Part shown: piece by piece, positions 9,873-20,603 of the stretch
Position numbering within the stretch: the stretch's first letter is position 1
How the letters are laid out: each line of letters starts with the position of its first letter
Assembly: GCA_039105265.1 (NCBI GenBank)
Contig: JAPFFF010000007.1
Coordinates: forward strand, 1,240,001 to 1,304,000
Direction of reading: 5' to 3'
DNA length: 64,000 nucleotides
DNA from: Tritrichomonas musculus
Taxonomy: Eukaryota > Parabasalia > Tritrichomonadida > Tritrichomonadidae
Notes under the pieces: generated by a model
What the model saw: the letters and a program-made list of their open reading frames with translations, nothing else
Told to the model about the DNA's origin: nothing
Database searches by the model: none
Made by a program: the position numbers and the translations under genes

Positions 9873-10354
9873 GGCCTGTTAAGTCTCCTTTTTTGGTTCA
9901 TTCAGATCTCAACCTTTTTAAATCTGTCTAAAAGTGGCATTTCATAGTATATTTATGTCATTAATAACAACTTTTTCAGAAGAATGAATTGAACTTGTCA
10001 TATAAAGAAATTTTGGTAATCTAGTGTCAAAGTTAAATAAATATATTTTTATATTTCTTTATTTTTCTAGGCTTGTTATTCTGATATCAACTATCAGGTT
10101 TGGCACTTTTTTTAACTCAGATAATCGTTAATAAAATGATGAATTCGATTATCAAGTATGAAATGTGATACGAAAAAAATATTCTTTTGATATCGAATCT
10201 TGATTAATCGAAATTAATACCTGAAAAAAGCATTAAAAATGGTATTTTAATTGCATAAAATAAATATTGATATCAGAGATAAAATTTTAGATATGATATT
10301 GGTATCAGAAAAATGGATCAATTATCGATATCGAAAATCGAGACTTAACAAGCC
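9873..10354. mobile_element. Mariner-like MITE with TA target duplication
   Basis: The left end GGCCTGTTAAGTCTC (from 9873) and the right end GAGACTTAACAAGCC (to 10354) are inverted copies with one mismatch over 15 bp. Each is bordered by TA, the duplication made by Tc1/mariner transposases. The 482-bp interior has no protein frame and contains an internal variant of the end sequence (AGGCTTGTTATTCTGATATC near 10070) and several GATATC/ATCGAT motifs. A mariner-derived non-autonomous element is inferred. Confidence 0.65.
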
Positions 10355-10646
10355 TATATTTTTCACATTTGATATATAAAAATTTACCATATCAAAAGAT
10401 TGAACTTATTTAAAAATTTATAATTAAATAGATTATATACATATTTTTATATTAATAATAAATCAAATATTAAAATTAAACAAAATATATTTATTTAAAT
10501 TTAAAAAACCATAATTCAATGCTATTTCACAATTAGAATGAACCATAATTTAATTTTTTGTATGAGATTTATTAAAAAATACAAAAATGATATGAAAAAA
10601 GTATTCAAAATAATACTTTCACCGCTAAAATAAAAATTTAACTCTA
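10355..10646. other. AT-rich upstream region of the LRR-kinase gene
   Basis: The stretch is very A/T rich and no gene is seen. It ends in the candidate initiator just before the LRR-kinase start codon. Confidence 0.4.
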
Positions 10647-10647
10647 T

Positions 10648-10653
10648 TCATTT
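10648..10653 (+). promoter_or_regulatory. Candidate trichomonad initiator (Inr)
   Basis: TCATTT fits the trichomonad initiator TCA-Y-[TA], in which transcription starts at the A. It would give a 21-nt leader before the ATG at 10671, in the usual short range for trichomonads. The call rests on one motif match only. Confidence 0.45.
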
Positions 10654-10670
10654 TGATAATAATTGGATAA

Positions 10671-13600
10671 ATGAAAAACACGATAATTTTTATTGGTAAA
10701 TTTGATGAAGAGCTCTTTTTTTTGGAAAAGAAAATAATTAATCTGCAAAATGATTCTCAATTTAATATTACTCTCGATTCTTCATCAACCTCATGCTTTG
10801 CAGAACTCCCAATTATTGGATATGATTATTATGCAAATATCATTATTGGAAATATAAATCAAATCAGATTTATCGAAAATTTAATATTAAATTCCAAAAT
10901 AATACTTTTTGTTTTTAATTTTACTAAGCCAGAAACATTAGAATTCTTAAATGCTCAAATATTTCCTGTTATTTCAAAACTAAAATCAAAATGTGAACAA
11001 GAAAGAATTCTAATTGGAATGAATTATGATCAAGTGAAAAACAGTGATATGTACAATTTAATTCAAGAAACAATGGAAAATCTAAATTGCAGCAAGTATT
11101 TTGAAGAAATTTCAAATAAATCTTCATTACAACCGCAAAATTTTCATAATTTTAAAATATTTACAAATTTAAATGAATATCTCGCAACAAAGCTAACAAA
11201 AAAAGATTTTATTTCAACTGAAGATTCAAATAACATTGTCATTAGACTGGAAAATTCTTTGGTTATTAAATTATTTAAAAAATATAAAAAAGCAACAATC
11301 ATCAAGTCACCGAATGTCAGCGGCGATTTACGCATTCCATCATTTATTCAGTTTAATTCAACAAAATATGAAATAGCACTGATTGGCTTTAATGCATTTT
11401 GTGATACATCACTCAAATCACTCGCATTTGAGCCGGATTCAAAACTGAAAGGTATCAGTAATTGTGCATTTGACAATTCGTCACTTACTTCTTTTTACAT
11501 CCCAGCAAATCTGAGTAATTTGGATGATTTATGGTGCAGAAGAGCTTCAAAACTTAAAATGATTGAAATTGATCCAAAAAATGTGTTTTTTTCAATAGAA
11601 AACGATCTTTTGATTTATGATAAAAGTGAAGTCGTTTTAGCTCTTCACAATTTTTCTGGCGATTTTTCTGTTCCTTCTGGCATTATTCTTATCAGGCATT
11701 CAGCATTCAATGAATGCAAAGGAATTCGTTCATTTTCATCAATTTCATCTTCAAAGCTTACAATTGGCAATTTTTCTTTTAATAATTGTGAAAACCTTGA
11801 GAAAGTAGAAATCAAAAATAAAAGTGATGTCAACATTGGCAAGTCTTCTTTTTCTTTCTTGCCAAAACTTTCTTCAATTGAAATCGAATGCGATTGTCTA
11901 ACTTTAGGTGAGCGTTCATTTGAAAAGTGCACTTCTATTTCATCTATTTCTTTTTCGAAAGTCAAGAGAATTATCATTGATGATTGTGCTTTTAATGGTT
12001 GTTTAAATTTTGAGACATTTGCGGTTGAAAATGCAAATGAGATTAGTTTTAGAAAGGATTGTTTTATTAATACAAATCTTAAAGAATTGATTTTAAATGC
12101 TGATGTTATGAATTTTGATGATAATTGCTTTAATGGTTGTCATTCTCTAAAGTCAATTGAAATTGAATGCAAAGAAAAATTTGAATTAAATCAGAAAACA
12201 TTTTTTGGATGCGAATCTTTAAATGAAATCAAAATTAAAACTTCATCTGATTTGAACTTACATAAAAATTGTTTCTCTGATACAAAAAATCTTATTTCTG
12301 TTGAATTGATCGCAAATAAAGTGATCTTTGATAATAATTGTTTCAATAACGCATTGATGTCATCAATATTAATTCAAAGTGACGATGACATTTCAATTAA
12401 TTCAAAAATGTTCGGCAATTATCAAGGACCGAGTGAAAAAATGATAATAAAGTCATTGAGTAATCTCACATTGCATAAAAATTGTTTTGCATATCAGTCA
12501 AAGTTGAAGAACGTTGATCTTTCAGCAAATCATTTGTTGATTGAAAATTACTGTTTTGATAATTGTTCGTCACTTTCGTCATTTGCGATTTCGAAATCAT
12601 TTGATGTTAAAATCGGTGTTTTGCAATTTTGCAATTGTAATGAACTTGAAAATATTGAAATTGAAGTCGAATCTAAATTAGATTTAGAATCGAGTTGTTT
12701 TGCTGATTCTTTTAACTTAAAAGAGGTAATAATTGTTGGCGGAAATGTCAAGTTCAACGATCTTTGCTTCAACAATTGTAAATCATTATCATCCATTGTA
12801 ATTGCAAACACTGAAACTGTTGATTTAAGCGCTGCTTTGTTTTACAAATGCAAATCACTTGAAATCATTGACATAGAATCAAAATCAAGTATAAAAATAT
12901 GTTCTGGTTGTTTTTATGAAGCAAAAAAACTGAAAACAATCATTCTTGAAAGTGAAAACATTTTCATCGGCAGTGGATGCTTCTTTAATTGTGAATCATT
13001 GGAATCATTCAACATTAAAAACGCACAAATAATTACTATTGAAAACAATGTTTTTGAAGGTTGTAAAAATATTGAAAAAATCAAAATTAATTCGAAATCA
13101 TCTATTTCAATTGGATCAAATTGTTTTTTAAAAGCATTTAAGTTGAAATCTATTGATTTATCTTGTGACAAGCTGACAATAAAAAGTTTTTCAGAAAGTG
13201 AACAAGAAAAACTTTTTTCAAACAATTTTGATAAATTAGTTAAAGACAACAATCATCATTTGGTCCATGAATTTGAAGTCCTAGATGAAAATGATATAAA
13301 TAAATATGTTGTTTTAAGCAAATGTGGAACTGGAACTTTCTCCAAAGTTTATCAAGTCAAGAATAACAATAAAATTTATGCCAAAAAAGTTTTTAAATCA
13401 AAAATATTTGCAGAAGAAAGAATAATCAATGATCAAAAAGTATTCAAAAAAGACATTAATAAAATGCAAACTTTCATAAATGAATATGATATGCTGAAAG
13501 GACTTGATCATCCAAATATCATTAAAACATATGGAATATTTTATGGTATTGAAACAAGAAATGAAGATAAAAATCAGGTTTTTACAAATCCTCCATCAAT

Positions 13601-15854
13601 TATTTTAGAATATTGTAAATATTCATTGAAGTTATTAATTGAAGATTTGACTGACATGGAAAGAGTTAGAATTATTTATGAAATTTGCATTGCAATGAAA
13701 TATGTTCATGATAAAAAAATTACTCATCGAGATTTAAAGCCAGAAAATATTCTTATTGATTCTAATAGGCATGCAAAAATTGGAGATTTTGGAACTTCAA
13801 CAATTTTGTCAAATCTATATTCGCAAACACCTTTTATTGGCACAATTAAATACATGGCACCAGAAATGATGTATGGAAAATATGATCATAAAGTTGATAT
13901 TTACTCTTTTGGAGTTCTTTTATATTTCATTCTTTCAAGAGGTGAAACTCCTCGATTAGAATCAAGTGATCAGCAAGTTAAAATTCCTGATGGGAAATTT
14001 AACAATTTTGCATCAGAATTGATTCAAAAATGCATGTCATATTCGCCTGATAATCGGCCAAATTTTGAAGACATTATAAATGAAATAAATGAAAATGATT
14101 TCAAGTTAATTAACGGTGTTGAAAAAGATCTTCTTTCAATAATTTTAGATCTTCCAAGTTATGAGCATTCTTGTTTAAATTGCTTCAATTACACAAGCCT
14201 TGAAAGCGTTAAATTGAATGCCGATTCATTTTTATTGGTTGGAAACAATTTTTTCAACAAAGCCAAAAAATTGTCTTCAATTGAACTAAAAAGCAGAAAT
14301 GTTAGCATCGATGAGCAAGCATTCAAAGGGTGCTGTAATCTTGAAAAGATTGTTTTCGATGATGAAACCAATATTATTCTTGGTTTTGAATGTTTTGCAC
14401 ATACAAAAATCAAATCATTTAACATAAATGCAAAATTGTTACTGATTGGCTCAAGCAGCTTTAAAAACTGTTCATCTCTCCAGTCATTCAATGTCCCGAA
14501 TGCAACAACGATTAATATTTTCGAAAATGCGTTTTTTGGCTGCGAAAACATAAAATATTTCAACATTGATAAATCGAATGAAATTTTTCTAGATAATTTT
14601 TGTTTGAATGATTTATATTCAATTGAATTGCAAACAAGTATTTTCAGAATCAAAGAGAATGCATTAAGCAACTGTTCACGACTTACTTTGTTCAATGTAA
14701 AATGTGACAATGACATTGTTATTAATAGAAATACGTTTAATGGATGTGATTCGCTTAAAAATGTATTTTTGATCTCGTCATCGAGAATAATTTTAATGAA
14801 TTCTTGTTTTAGTAGCATTAAGAAGCTTGATTCATTATTAGTTGACTGTGAACGTTTTCACTTTGATATTGATCTTTTCAAAAATGACATTTCTGTTTCA
14901 AATTTCTCATTAAGGTGTCAAACAGATATAAATACATTTATATTTTCAAATTGTGATTCATTCAACGAAATCAATTTGGAATCTGATTCATCGATAATTT
15001 TATCACCCAGAAGTTTTGAAAATACAAAAAAATTAATATCAATTATATTAAAAGCAAACAGTATTATTATCAAAGAAGACTGTTTTATTAATTGCCAATC
15101 ATTTAAATATTTCAAAATTCATGAATCAAATTTTGTCACAATTGAGAACTTTATTTTTTACAAATGTGACGATCTTCAAAACGTTTATATTGTAATTAAT
15201 TCAAATTTGCAAATTATTAAAAAGAGTTTTTATGGTTCTATTAATTTGAGTTCAGTTACTTTGATTGGTAACGATATAACCATTGAAGAAGAAAGTTTTC
15301 AAAAATTTAAAAAAATATTGGCTTTAAAAATAAAAGCTGTCAATGTAGAAATTGGGAAAAATGCTTTTTATGGATGTGAAAAACTTGAAAGTGTGAATAT
15401 AAACGATTTCAGAGCTCGGAATCAACTATTATTTGATTTTCATAGTCAAAATGTAATCATTGAAGAAAATTCTTTTAGTAAATGCTCTTCTTTGAGTTCT
15501 TTTTCAATTATTGAAGCAGAAAAGGTTACATTAAATAATGGAGTTTTTCTGGGATGTTGCAATCTTGTGAATGTTTCAATATGTAGCGAATTTAAAATTG
15601 ATATTTGCTCTGATTGCTTCAAAAATTTAAATAAATTATCATCAGTTTATTTTAGTAGTAAAGAAATATCGCTTGGTCAGGAATGCTTGCAAAATTGTAG
15701 TTCTCTAAGATTTCTTACTCTTGATAATGCAAATCATATTATAATTGAAAAAAATGTTTTTGCTGGTGATCTTAATCTTCACTTAGATTCAGTTAAATAT
15801 AATGATGGCGCTGAAATAGATGATACGAGTTATGAGTTGGATAAATTGCTCTAA
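10671..15854 (+). CDS. Chimeric protein: Ras-like N-terminus, BspA-type LRRs, protein kinase, BspA-type LRRs
   Basis: The protein has 1,727 residues. Residues 1-165 look like a small-GTPase fold (IIFIGK..., then KIILFVFNFTKPETL, then RILIGMNYDQ at the NKxD position, then YFEEISNKS at the SAK position) but have no GxxxxGK[ST] P-loop. Residues about 215-865 are BspA/Treponema-type LRRs (repeating NCFNNC..L..I.I and CF..C.SL units). Residues about 878-1145 are a kinase with all key parts: GTGTFSKVY, YAKKVF, a helix-C Glu in NEYDML, THRDLKPENIL, IGDFG, and MAPEMM. LRRs resume at about 1155 and run to about 1715. No signal peptide or membrane helix is evident, so a cytoplasmic receptor-like kinase is inferred. 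The kinase sits inside the LRR solenoid rather than at an end. Confidence 0.88.
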   Translation: MKNTIIFIGKFDEELFFLEKKIINLQNDSQFNITLDSSSTSCFAELPIIGYDYYANIIIGNINQIRFIENLILNSKIILFVFNFTKPETLEFLNAQIFPVISKLKSKCEQERILIGMNYDQVKNSDMYNLIQETMENLNCSKYFEEISNKSSLQPQNFHNFKIFTNLNEYLATKLTKKDFISTEDSNNIVIRLENSLVIKLFKKYKKATIIKSPNVSGDLRIPSFIQFNSTKYEIALIGFNAFCDTSLKSLAFEPDSKLKGISNCAFDNSSLTSFYIPANLSNLDDLWCRRASKLKMIEIDPKNVFFSIENDLLIYDKSEVVLALHNFSGDFSVPSGIILIRHSAFNECKGIRSFSSISSSKLTIGNFSFNNCENLEKVEIKNKSDVNIGKSSFSFLPKLSSIEIECDCLTLGERSFEKCTSISSISFSKVKRIIIDDCAFNGCLNFETFAVENANEISFRKDCFINTNLKELILNADVMNFDDNCFNGCHSLKSIEIECKEKFELNQKTFFGCESLNEIKIKTSSDLNLHKNCFSDTKNLISVELIANKVIFDNNCFNNALMSSILIQSDDDISINSKMFGNYQGPSEKMIIKSLSNLTLHKNCFAYQSKLKNVDLSANHLLIENYCFDNCSSLSSFAISKSFDVKIGVLQFCNCNELENIEIEVESKLDLESSCFADSFNLKEVIIVGGNVKFNDLCFNNCKSLSSIVIANTETVDLSAALFYKCKSLEIIDIESKSSIKICSGCFYEAKKLKTIILESENIFIGSGCFFNCESLESFNIKNAQIITIENNVFEGCKNIEKIKINSKSSISIGSNCFLKAFKLKSIDLSCDKLTIKSFSESEQEKLFSNNFDKLVKDNNHHLVHEFEVLDENDINKYVVLSKCGTGTFSKVYQVKNNNKIYAKKVFKSKIFAEERIINDQKVFKKDINKMQTFINEYDMLKGLDHPNIIKTYGIFYGIETRNEDKNQVFTNPPSIILEYCKYSLKLLIEDLTDMERVRIIYEICIAMKYVHDKKITHRDLKPENILIDSNRHAKIGDFGTSTILSNLYSQTPFIGTIKYMAPEMMYGKYDHKVDIYSFGVLLYFILSRGETPRLESSDQQVKIPDGKFNNFASELIQKCMSYSPDNRPNFEDIINEINENDFKLINGVEKDLLSIILDLPSYEHSCLNCFNYTSLESVKLNADSFLLVGNNFFNKAKKLSSIELKSRNVSIDEQAFKGCCNLEKIVFDDETNIILGFECFAHTKIKSFNINAKLLLIGSSSFKNCSSLQSFNVPNATTINIFENAFFGCENIKYFNIDKSNEIFLDNFCLNDLYSIELQTSIFRIKENALSNCSRLTLFNVKCDNDIVINRNTFNGCDSLKNVFLISSSRIILMNSCFSSIKKLDSLLVDCERFHFDIDLFKNDISVSNFSLRCQTDINTFIFSNCDSFNEINLESDSSIILSPRSFENTKKLISIILKANSIIIKEDCFINCQSFKYFKIHESNFVTIENFIFYKCDDLQNVYIVINSNLQIIKKSFYGSINLSSVTLIGNDITIEEESFQKFKKILALKIKAVNVEIGKNAFYGCEKLESVNINDFRARNQLLFDFHSQNVIIEENSFSKCSSLSSFSIIEAEKVTLNNGVFLGCCNLVNVSICSEFKIDICSDCFKNLNKLSSVYFSSKEISLGQECLQNCSSLRFLTLDNANHIIIEKNVFAGDLNLHLDSVKYNDGAEIDDTSYELDKLL

Positions 15855-16299
15855 AAAAGATATGTGAATAATAATGAAATACCAATTTTATTTTCAAAAT
15901 TAATTGTAATTGCAAAAATATAATGATAATAAAAAGCATTTGAATTACTTTGACATAAATTTATCAAGATAAGTTATGCTTGATCAAATAAATATTTTAT
16001 TTTTCTTAATGAATGAAAGTTTTATATTTTATGGGTGTGATGAATTTAAAAACGAATTATTAGTTTTCACTAATAATAAAGCTATGAGAGGTAAATATAT
16101 ATATATAAAAAAAAAAAGTCAAAATTTTCAAAAAAAATTGAAAGCATAATATTGAATACATATGCCTTAATCAATTTTGTAATGTTGCATATGAATCAAA
16201 CTTTTTTTTGCTAATTTAGTCGCATGATCAGAATTTTGCATTATTGAATCCAAAACGATATGAAAATATATAACCATATTTCTTTTGAAATTCAAAAAA
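15855..16299. other. AT-rich spacer
   Basis: No gene is supported. A run of alternating TA (16097-16106) and A-runs are present. Confidence 0.5.
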
Positions 16300-17388
16300 A
16301 TGAGTTTTCGATCTCTAGATATTTTACCAAAACTTGATAAAGAATACCGAATTGGTACTCCTGTTGGAGGCTTATTATCTATTTGTTCATTAATTGCTAC
16401 ACTCTTTCTTTTTTATTTTGAATTCAAAGATTTTCTCCATCCGCCAATACGACAGCGTTTTCTTATTTCATCTCAACGTCCCACAGGACCTGATGGCATT
16501 ACAATTTCATCTGAATTTCAACCCAGATTAGCAATAAACGTCGACATAACCTTTCCAGCAATATCTTGCTATCTTCTTCATTTTGACGCTTTGGAAAGTA
16601 TTACACAATTATCTCTTCCTTTAGATGACAAACAAATTAATTTCACTAGAATAGATCACAAAACTGGACGTGAAATTGGCAGTTTTCCTCGAAAATTTAT
16701 GAAAACAGCTCCAGTAAATGGTTGCGGTTCATGCTATCAAGCGAATTCGACAAAATGTTGTAATACATGCTCAGAAGTATTCAAATCCTATCGTCTTGAT
16801 GGACTTCCACCTCCTGATTTACGAAATATTAGCCAATGTGATAGTGTTACCAAGCTTATCTCAAACATGGATGGTGAAGGCTGTCATGTATCGGCTATGT
16901 TTCATACAATCAAGTTTGCAAGCGAATTCCATATATCACCTGGATTATCATGGTATGCTGGTGGTTGGCATGTTCATGACTTACGTCCTTTTCGCAAGAA
17001 CTTTTTTGACATGAACTTATCGCATATAATTAATAGGCTTACCTTTTCAATTCTCTCAAACGAAAAGATGCCTCTTGACGGTTTTGTTAATTTGCAATTA
17101 AAAGGAAATAAAACGTGGAGAGCAGTTTATACTCTTGATGTTCTCGATACTGAATATAGCGCTTCGCATTACGAAGTTTATAATTCAAGAAGTTCTCCTG
17201 GAGTAATATTTAAATATGATGTCTCGCCAATTACAGCAATTCAATATCAAGAAAAGCAGCCATTTATTTCATTATTCACCTCGTTTATAATTATTGCTGG
17301 TGGCGTTCTTTGCTTCTTTAGAATGTTGGATTCTGTTCTCTTTATGAAAGATCCAATGAATCCAAAAAGTGCAAAAATCACTCAATAA
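16300..17388 (+). CDS. ERGIC3/Erv46-like cargo receptor of the early secretory pathway
   Basis: The protein has 362 residues from the ATG at 16300; five in-frame codons upstream begin with TTG and are not used here. An N-terminal cytosolic segment (FRSLDILPKLDKEYRIGTP, close to the family start) is followed by a membrane helix (about 22-42) and a lumenal domain. The lumenal Cys cluster CGSCYQANSTKCCNTC (about residues 144-159) matches the diagnostic Erv46 block, followed by EGCHVSAMF and the HDLRPF segment. A second membrane helix lies near 328-350, then a short tail. Erv46 with Erv41 cycles between ER and Golgi in COPII/COPI vesicles and retrieves ER residents. Conserved length and motifs make the family call firm. 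Confidence 0.9.
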   Translation: MSFRSLDILPKLDKEYRIGTPVGGLLSICSLIATLFLFYFEFKDFLHPPIRQRFLISSQRPTGPDGITISSEFQPRLAINVDITFPAISCYLLHFDALESITQLSLPLDDKQINFTRIDHKTGREIGSFPRKFMKTAPVNGCGSCYQANSTKCCNTCSEVFKSYRLDGLPPPDLRNISQCDSVTKLISNMDGEGCHVSAMFHTIKFASEFHISPGLSWYAGGWHVHDLRPFRKNFFDMNLSHIINRLTFSILSNEKMPLDGFVNLQLKGNKTWRAVYTLDVLDTEYSASHYEVYNSRSSPGVIFKYDVSPITAIQYQEKQPFISLFTSFIIIAGGVLCFFRMLDSVLFMKDPMNPKSAKITQ

Positions 17389-17996
17389 CAAGTAATTTAA
17401 TCAAATTTAAATGTTTGTTGAATACTATTTTTAAATTAATAAATACTATTTTTAAATTAGCTTCCATTTTAACAATATACAAATTCTTCTTTTTGAGAAT
17501 ATGTTATAAATATTAATGTAGCTAGTCAAGTGGAATTACTGAATCAGTTTTTTAAAAACCTTATGAATTAAATTTTTTTGGAGACTATCCCAAATATATA
17601 TGTTAAAAACAAGTATATTAAGAATAGTAGTCAAAATAAAATGTTTACCATCATTATAATCTTCTGAAATTATAATTTCATGAGTAAATAAGAAAAAAAT
17701 AATCAAAAAAATTATTAAAAATTTCATTAAAAAAAATTATCAACTGATTTATTTTGACGTGTTAATGCTTGTTTTTCATTGGTTTTGGAAAAAATTTTCA
17801 AAAAAAAAAAAAAAAAACGATGATTGAATAATGTCAACTTTTGAACGTAATTATTCCTACAACCAAAAATCTTATGGCATTATATTTTAAAGCTTGATTG
17901 ATTATTATCACTCTTTTTTATTTCTATATTGCTAATTCAATGAACGATATCATTATTAATCTGTCAAAACCGTCTTGCAAATTGAGTCAAATATCA
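17389..17996. other. AT-rich spacer
   Basis: A 63-codon minus-strand frame (17536-17727) with a hydrophobic start is present but looks like chance in A/T-rich DNA. A 17-A run lies at 17802-17818. The frame of the next gene is open upstream of its likely start, including an in-frame ATG at 17940. Confidence 0.4.
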
Positions 17997-20603
17997 ATGG
18001 AGGTAAATCCAGCAGAAATTCAAGAAAAACTTGCCTCTGCACTTCAACTCTACCTCAGCGAAGATAAATCTGTTAGAGATCAAGTAATTCAATTTTTATT
18101 TGCTTTTAAAAGTCAAGATCAAATACAATATATTACTTATTTAATTATTCATCTCTCAAATCCGCAAACAACTGCTCAGTCACGTACGATTGCTGCTGTT
18201 TTAATTTATTCAACTTTGCATAAACGCACTATGGACGCGCAATGTCAATTTGTAAAAATGGTTTGGGCAAAATTTCCTAATGAAATTAAAGATCGATTAT
18301 GTGAATCAGCCACACAGGCACTAACTAGTGATAATATGAATCTTGCAAATCAATGTGGAAACCTCCTTGGCTTATTTTATGCCTTTGAAAATTATCTTGT
18401 AATTCGAGAGCCAATAGCTGCTTCTTTTTTTCAATTAATTGATGCTGCAACAAACTCGCCTGATCCGAATTTTCGAATGTTATTATATAATATCTTCACT
18501 TGTTTTGCTATAAACTCATTAGAACTTAATCCACAATGCTATCTTGATTCATCACAAAAAAACATTTCGCCGCATTTATTCAACGTTTTTCTTGCTGGAA
18601 TGGGTACAGATTATCTTCCATTGCAAATACGAGCGATCGAAGCTTTTACAGAATCTTTTCTGATTTTTAAGCGCTATTTTTCTTTAAATCAAAATCATCC
18701 AAGGTTAATTAATGCTATTTCTACGTTATTTCAAACTGGAATTCCTGAATTAGTTGCACCTTTATATTCTCTTCTTAGAACTTGTATTGACTACTGTTAT
18801 AATGATATGACTGCTCATATGGAAATTATTGAACTCATTACAATGAATGATTTTCAATCAGGTGTTCCTGAAAGGCAGGTTGAAGCTTGCTTTCTCTGGT
18901 CAGTTGTTGCTGAAGTTGAAAGCGATATTAGAAATACAGATAAGCATCCTGTTAAATTTAAGCATCGGGATTTTTGCATTACCGAAAATATTGTTTTTTC
19001 AAGATGGGCTTTTGACCAATTATTTAATGTACTTGTTATTCTCATTTCTAGCACTAATCCAAATGAAACAGATGCTCACATCTCACTTGAACGAACCCCT
19101 TCACATGCTGCATTCTCGTGTCTTAATTCACTCACAAAAGCGGTAGGTCCAGAATGCCTTCCTCGAATTTATGAATATGTCCAGCAAAATTCAACATCTG
19201 AAGATTGGCGCCTTCGTTATACTTCTGGTCTGCTCCTAAATGCAGCTTCGCAATTCAAGAAAAACATAACAGTAGCTTTTGATTTCTATGTTAATGCGCT
19301 CATTGATCCAGTTCCTCGTATATCTGAAGTTGCAATGTGGTCGCTTGGGCTTTTAATTAAAAAAAAGCCTGATCTAATTCTTGAAAATCCACAAAGATTT
19401 GGAAGTCTTTGTGAAAATGTATCTCAGCGAATGAATGTTTCTGATGAGCTTACAAGCCGTGCATGTTGGCTTCTTAATAATTGCTTTAATGTTTTTTCAA
19501 GAGACGATGAAGAATCGCCTCTTGTTCAGAATTTTGAAAAGTTTTCTACTCTTTTACTTGAATGTGCTGATAAATTTGATATAAATGCTCAATCTTCTGC
19601 ATTTGGTGCACTTGACAGGCTCATTGAGCATACTCCTTCAACAATTGCTGAGCAATACAATAAGCTTTTTTCAATGGTTACAGCCAAATTGCAGTTCCTT
19701 ATTGTTGAATTTCAGAATGAAAATGTTTTGAACAGTCCAAAATACACTCAACAGATGATTGGGCTTCTTACACTCGTTCATGATATTGTTATGAATGTTG
19801 GGCCAATGATATCAAATGTTTCTGATCAGCTTATGTCGATGTTAATAGCAGCCCTTGATTTTCAGAATGGAAACTTTATTTGTGAAGTTCTTCCAGCTAT
19901 GGGTGCTGTTGCTCGAGCAATTAGGCAAGATTTTACGAAATACTTAGGAAATTTGATTGAAAAAGTTTTTAATTTCTTGTCAGAACCAGAATATGTTCAG
20001 CCAGCTGCTGTTTTTGTTTCAGACATCTTTAATAGCTTCCCTGATCCGCCATTTCCTGATGATTTTACAGAAAAATTCGTTTTAGCTCTTTTTGAAACAT
20101 TAAATTATGAAACTTTACAATCGCAATCAAGGACTGCTGTTTTTTCTGCTTTAGCAAATATTGCAACTTATATAGGGCCAAAATGTGCTCCATGGATCGA
20201 AAAATATATTGAATTACTGGAAGCTGAAGCAAAATCGGTTCTTGTTGATACTGATGACTTTGAAGCAAATAGTATAAAATCATTTGCTGTTGAAAATCTA
20301 TCTATCTATATGTCATTAGTGCCAATAATGGCTAAAATTCAAAGAGGAGATAGGAAAGTTAGAAGTTTCTTCCACATTTTCGAGAAAATTAATAAAATTG
20401 ATGCATTAAGAAAAGAAGTTTTACCAGATTGCATCATACTTATAGCAATTATTGCCGAAACTTTCCAAAGAAAAATGAATGTATACTTAAATAAGCCTTG
20501 TGTAAAAGAATTATTAGAAATAGCGATAAAGGATGAAGACAATCAAAATCCAAAATTAGCTGAATTTGCTGCAGAAACTCTAGAGAAAGTTAAGAGTCTG
20601 TAG
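17997..20603 (+). CDS. Importin-beta 1 (karyopherin beta-1/Kap95-like)
   Basis: The protein has 868 residues from the ATG at 17997 (MEVNPAEIQEKLASAL), chosen because importin N-domains start this way; an in-frame ATG at 17940 would add 19 residues. HEAT-repeat content runs throughout. The N-terminal half has the importin-beta N-domain pattern, and residues near 400-450 (DWRLRYTSGLLLNAA, DPVPRISEVAMWSLGLLI) correspond to the DWRYRDAAVMAFG and VRDTAAWTVG helices of importin-beta 1. The length equals the usual 860-880 residues. The protein carries importin-alpha or direct cargo through nuclear pores under RanGTP control. The stop is TAG, unlike most neighbours. Two other beta-karyopherins occur in this window, but this one is the closest to Kap95. 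Confidence 0.85.
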   Translation: MEVNPAEIQEKLASALQLYLSEDKSVRDQVIQFLFAFKSQDQIQYITYLIIHLSNPQTTAQSRTIAAVLIYSTLHKRTMDAQCQFVKMVWAKFPNEIKDRLCESATQALTSDNMNLANQCGNLLGLFYAFENYLVIREPIAASFFQLIDAATNSPDPNFRMLLYNIFTCFAINSLELNPQCYLDSSQKNISPHLFNVFLAGMGTDYLPLQIRAIEAFTESFLIFKRYFSLNQNHPRLINAISTLFQTGIPELVAPLYSLLRTCIDYCYNDMTAHMEIIELITMNDFQSGVPERQVEACFLWSVVAEVESDIRNTDKHPVKFKHRDFCITENIVFSRWAFDQLFNVLVILISSTNPNETDAHISLERTPSHAAFSCLNSLTKAVGPECLPRIYEYVQQNSTSEDWRLRYTSGLLLNAASQFKKNITVAFDFYVNALIDPVPRISEVAMWSLGLLIKKKPDLILENPQRFGSLCENVSQRMNVSDELTSRACWLLNNCFNVFSRDDEESPLVQNFEKFSTLLLECADKFDINAQSSAFGALDRLIEHTPSTIAEQYNKLFSMVTAKLQFLIVEFQNENVLNSPKYTQQMIGLLTLVHDIVMNVGPMISNVSDQLMSMLIAALDFQNGNFICEVLPAMGAVARAIRQDFTKYLGNLIEKVFNFLSEPEYVQPAAVFVSDIFNSFPDPPFPDDFTEKFVLALFETLNYETLQSQSRTAVFSALANIATYIGPKCAPWIEKYIELLEAEAKSVLVDTDDFEANSIKSFAVENLSIYMSLVPIMAKIQRGDRKVRSFFHIFEKINKIDALRKEVLPDCIILIAIIAETFQRKMNVYLNKPCVKELLEIAIKDEDNQNPKLAEFAAETLEKVKSL

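Noticed and set aside
11144-15115. Several minus-strand frames of 60-209 codons opposite the LRR-kinase gene
   Set aside because: They are antisense shadows of the repetitive LRR codons; no domain and no codon support.
16285-16299. Upstream TTG as start of the Erv46-like gene
   Set aside because: The ATG at 16300 gives the family's normal N-terminus; TTG starts are not expected in a eukaryote.
17536-17727. 63-codon minus-strand frame starting with a hydrophobic stretch like a signal peptide
   Set aside because: A/T-rich DNA gives Ile/Phe/Leu runs by chance; no motif, no supporting context.
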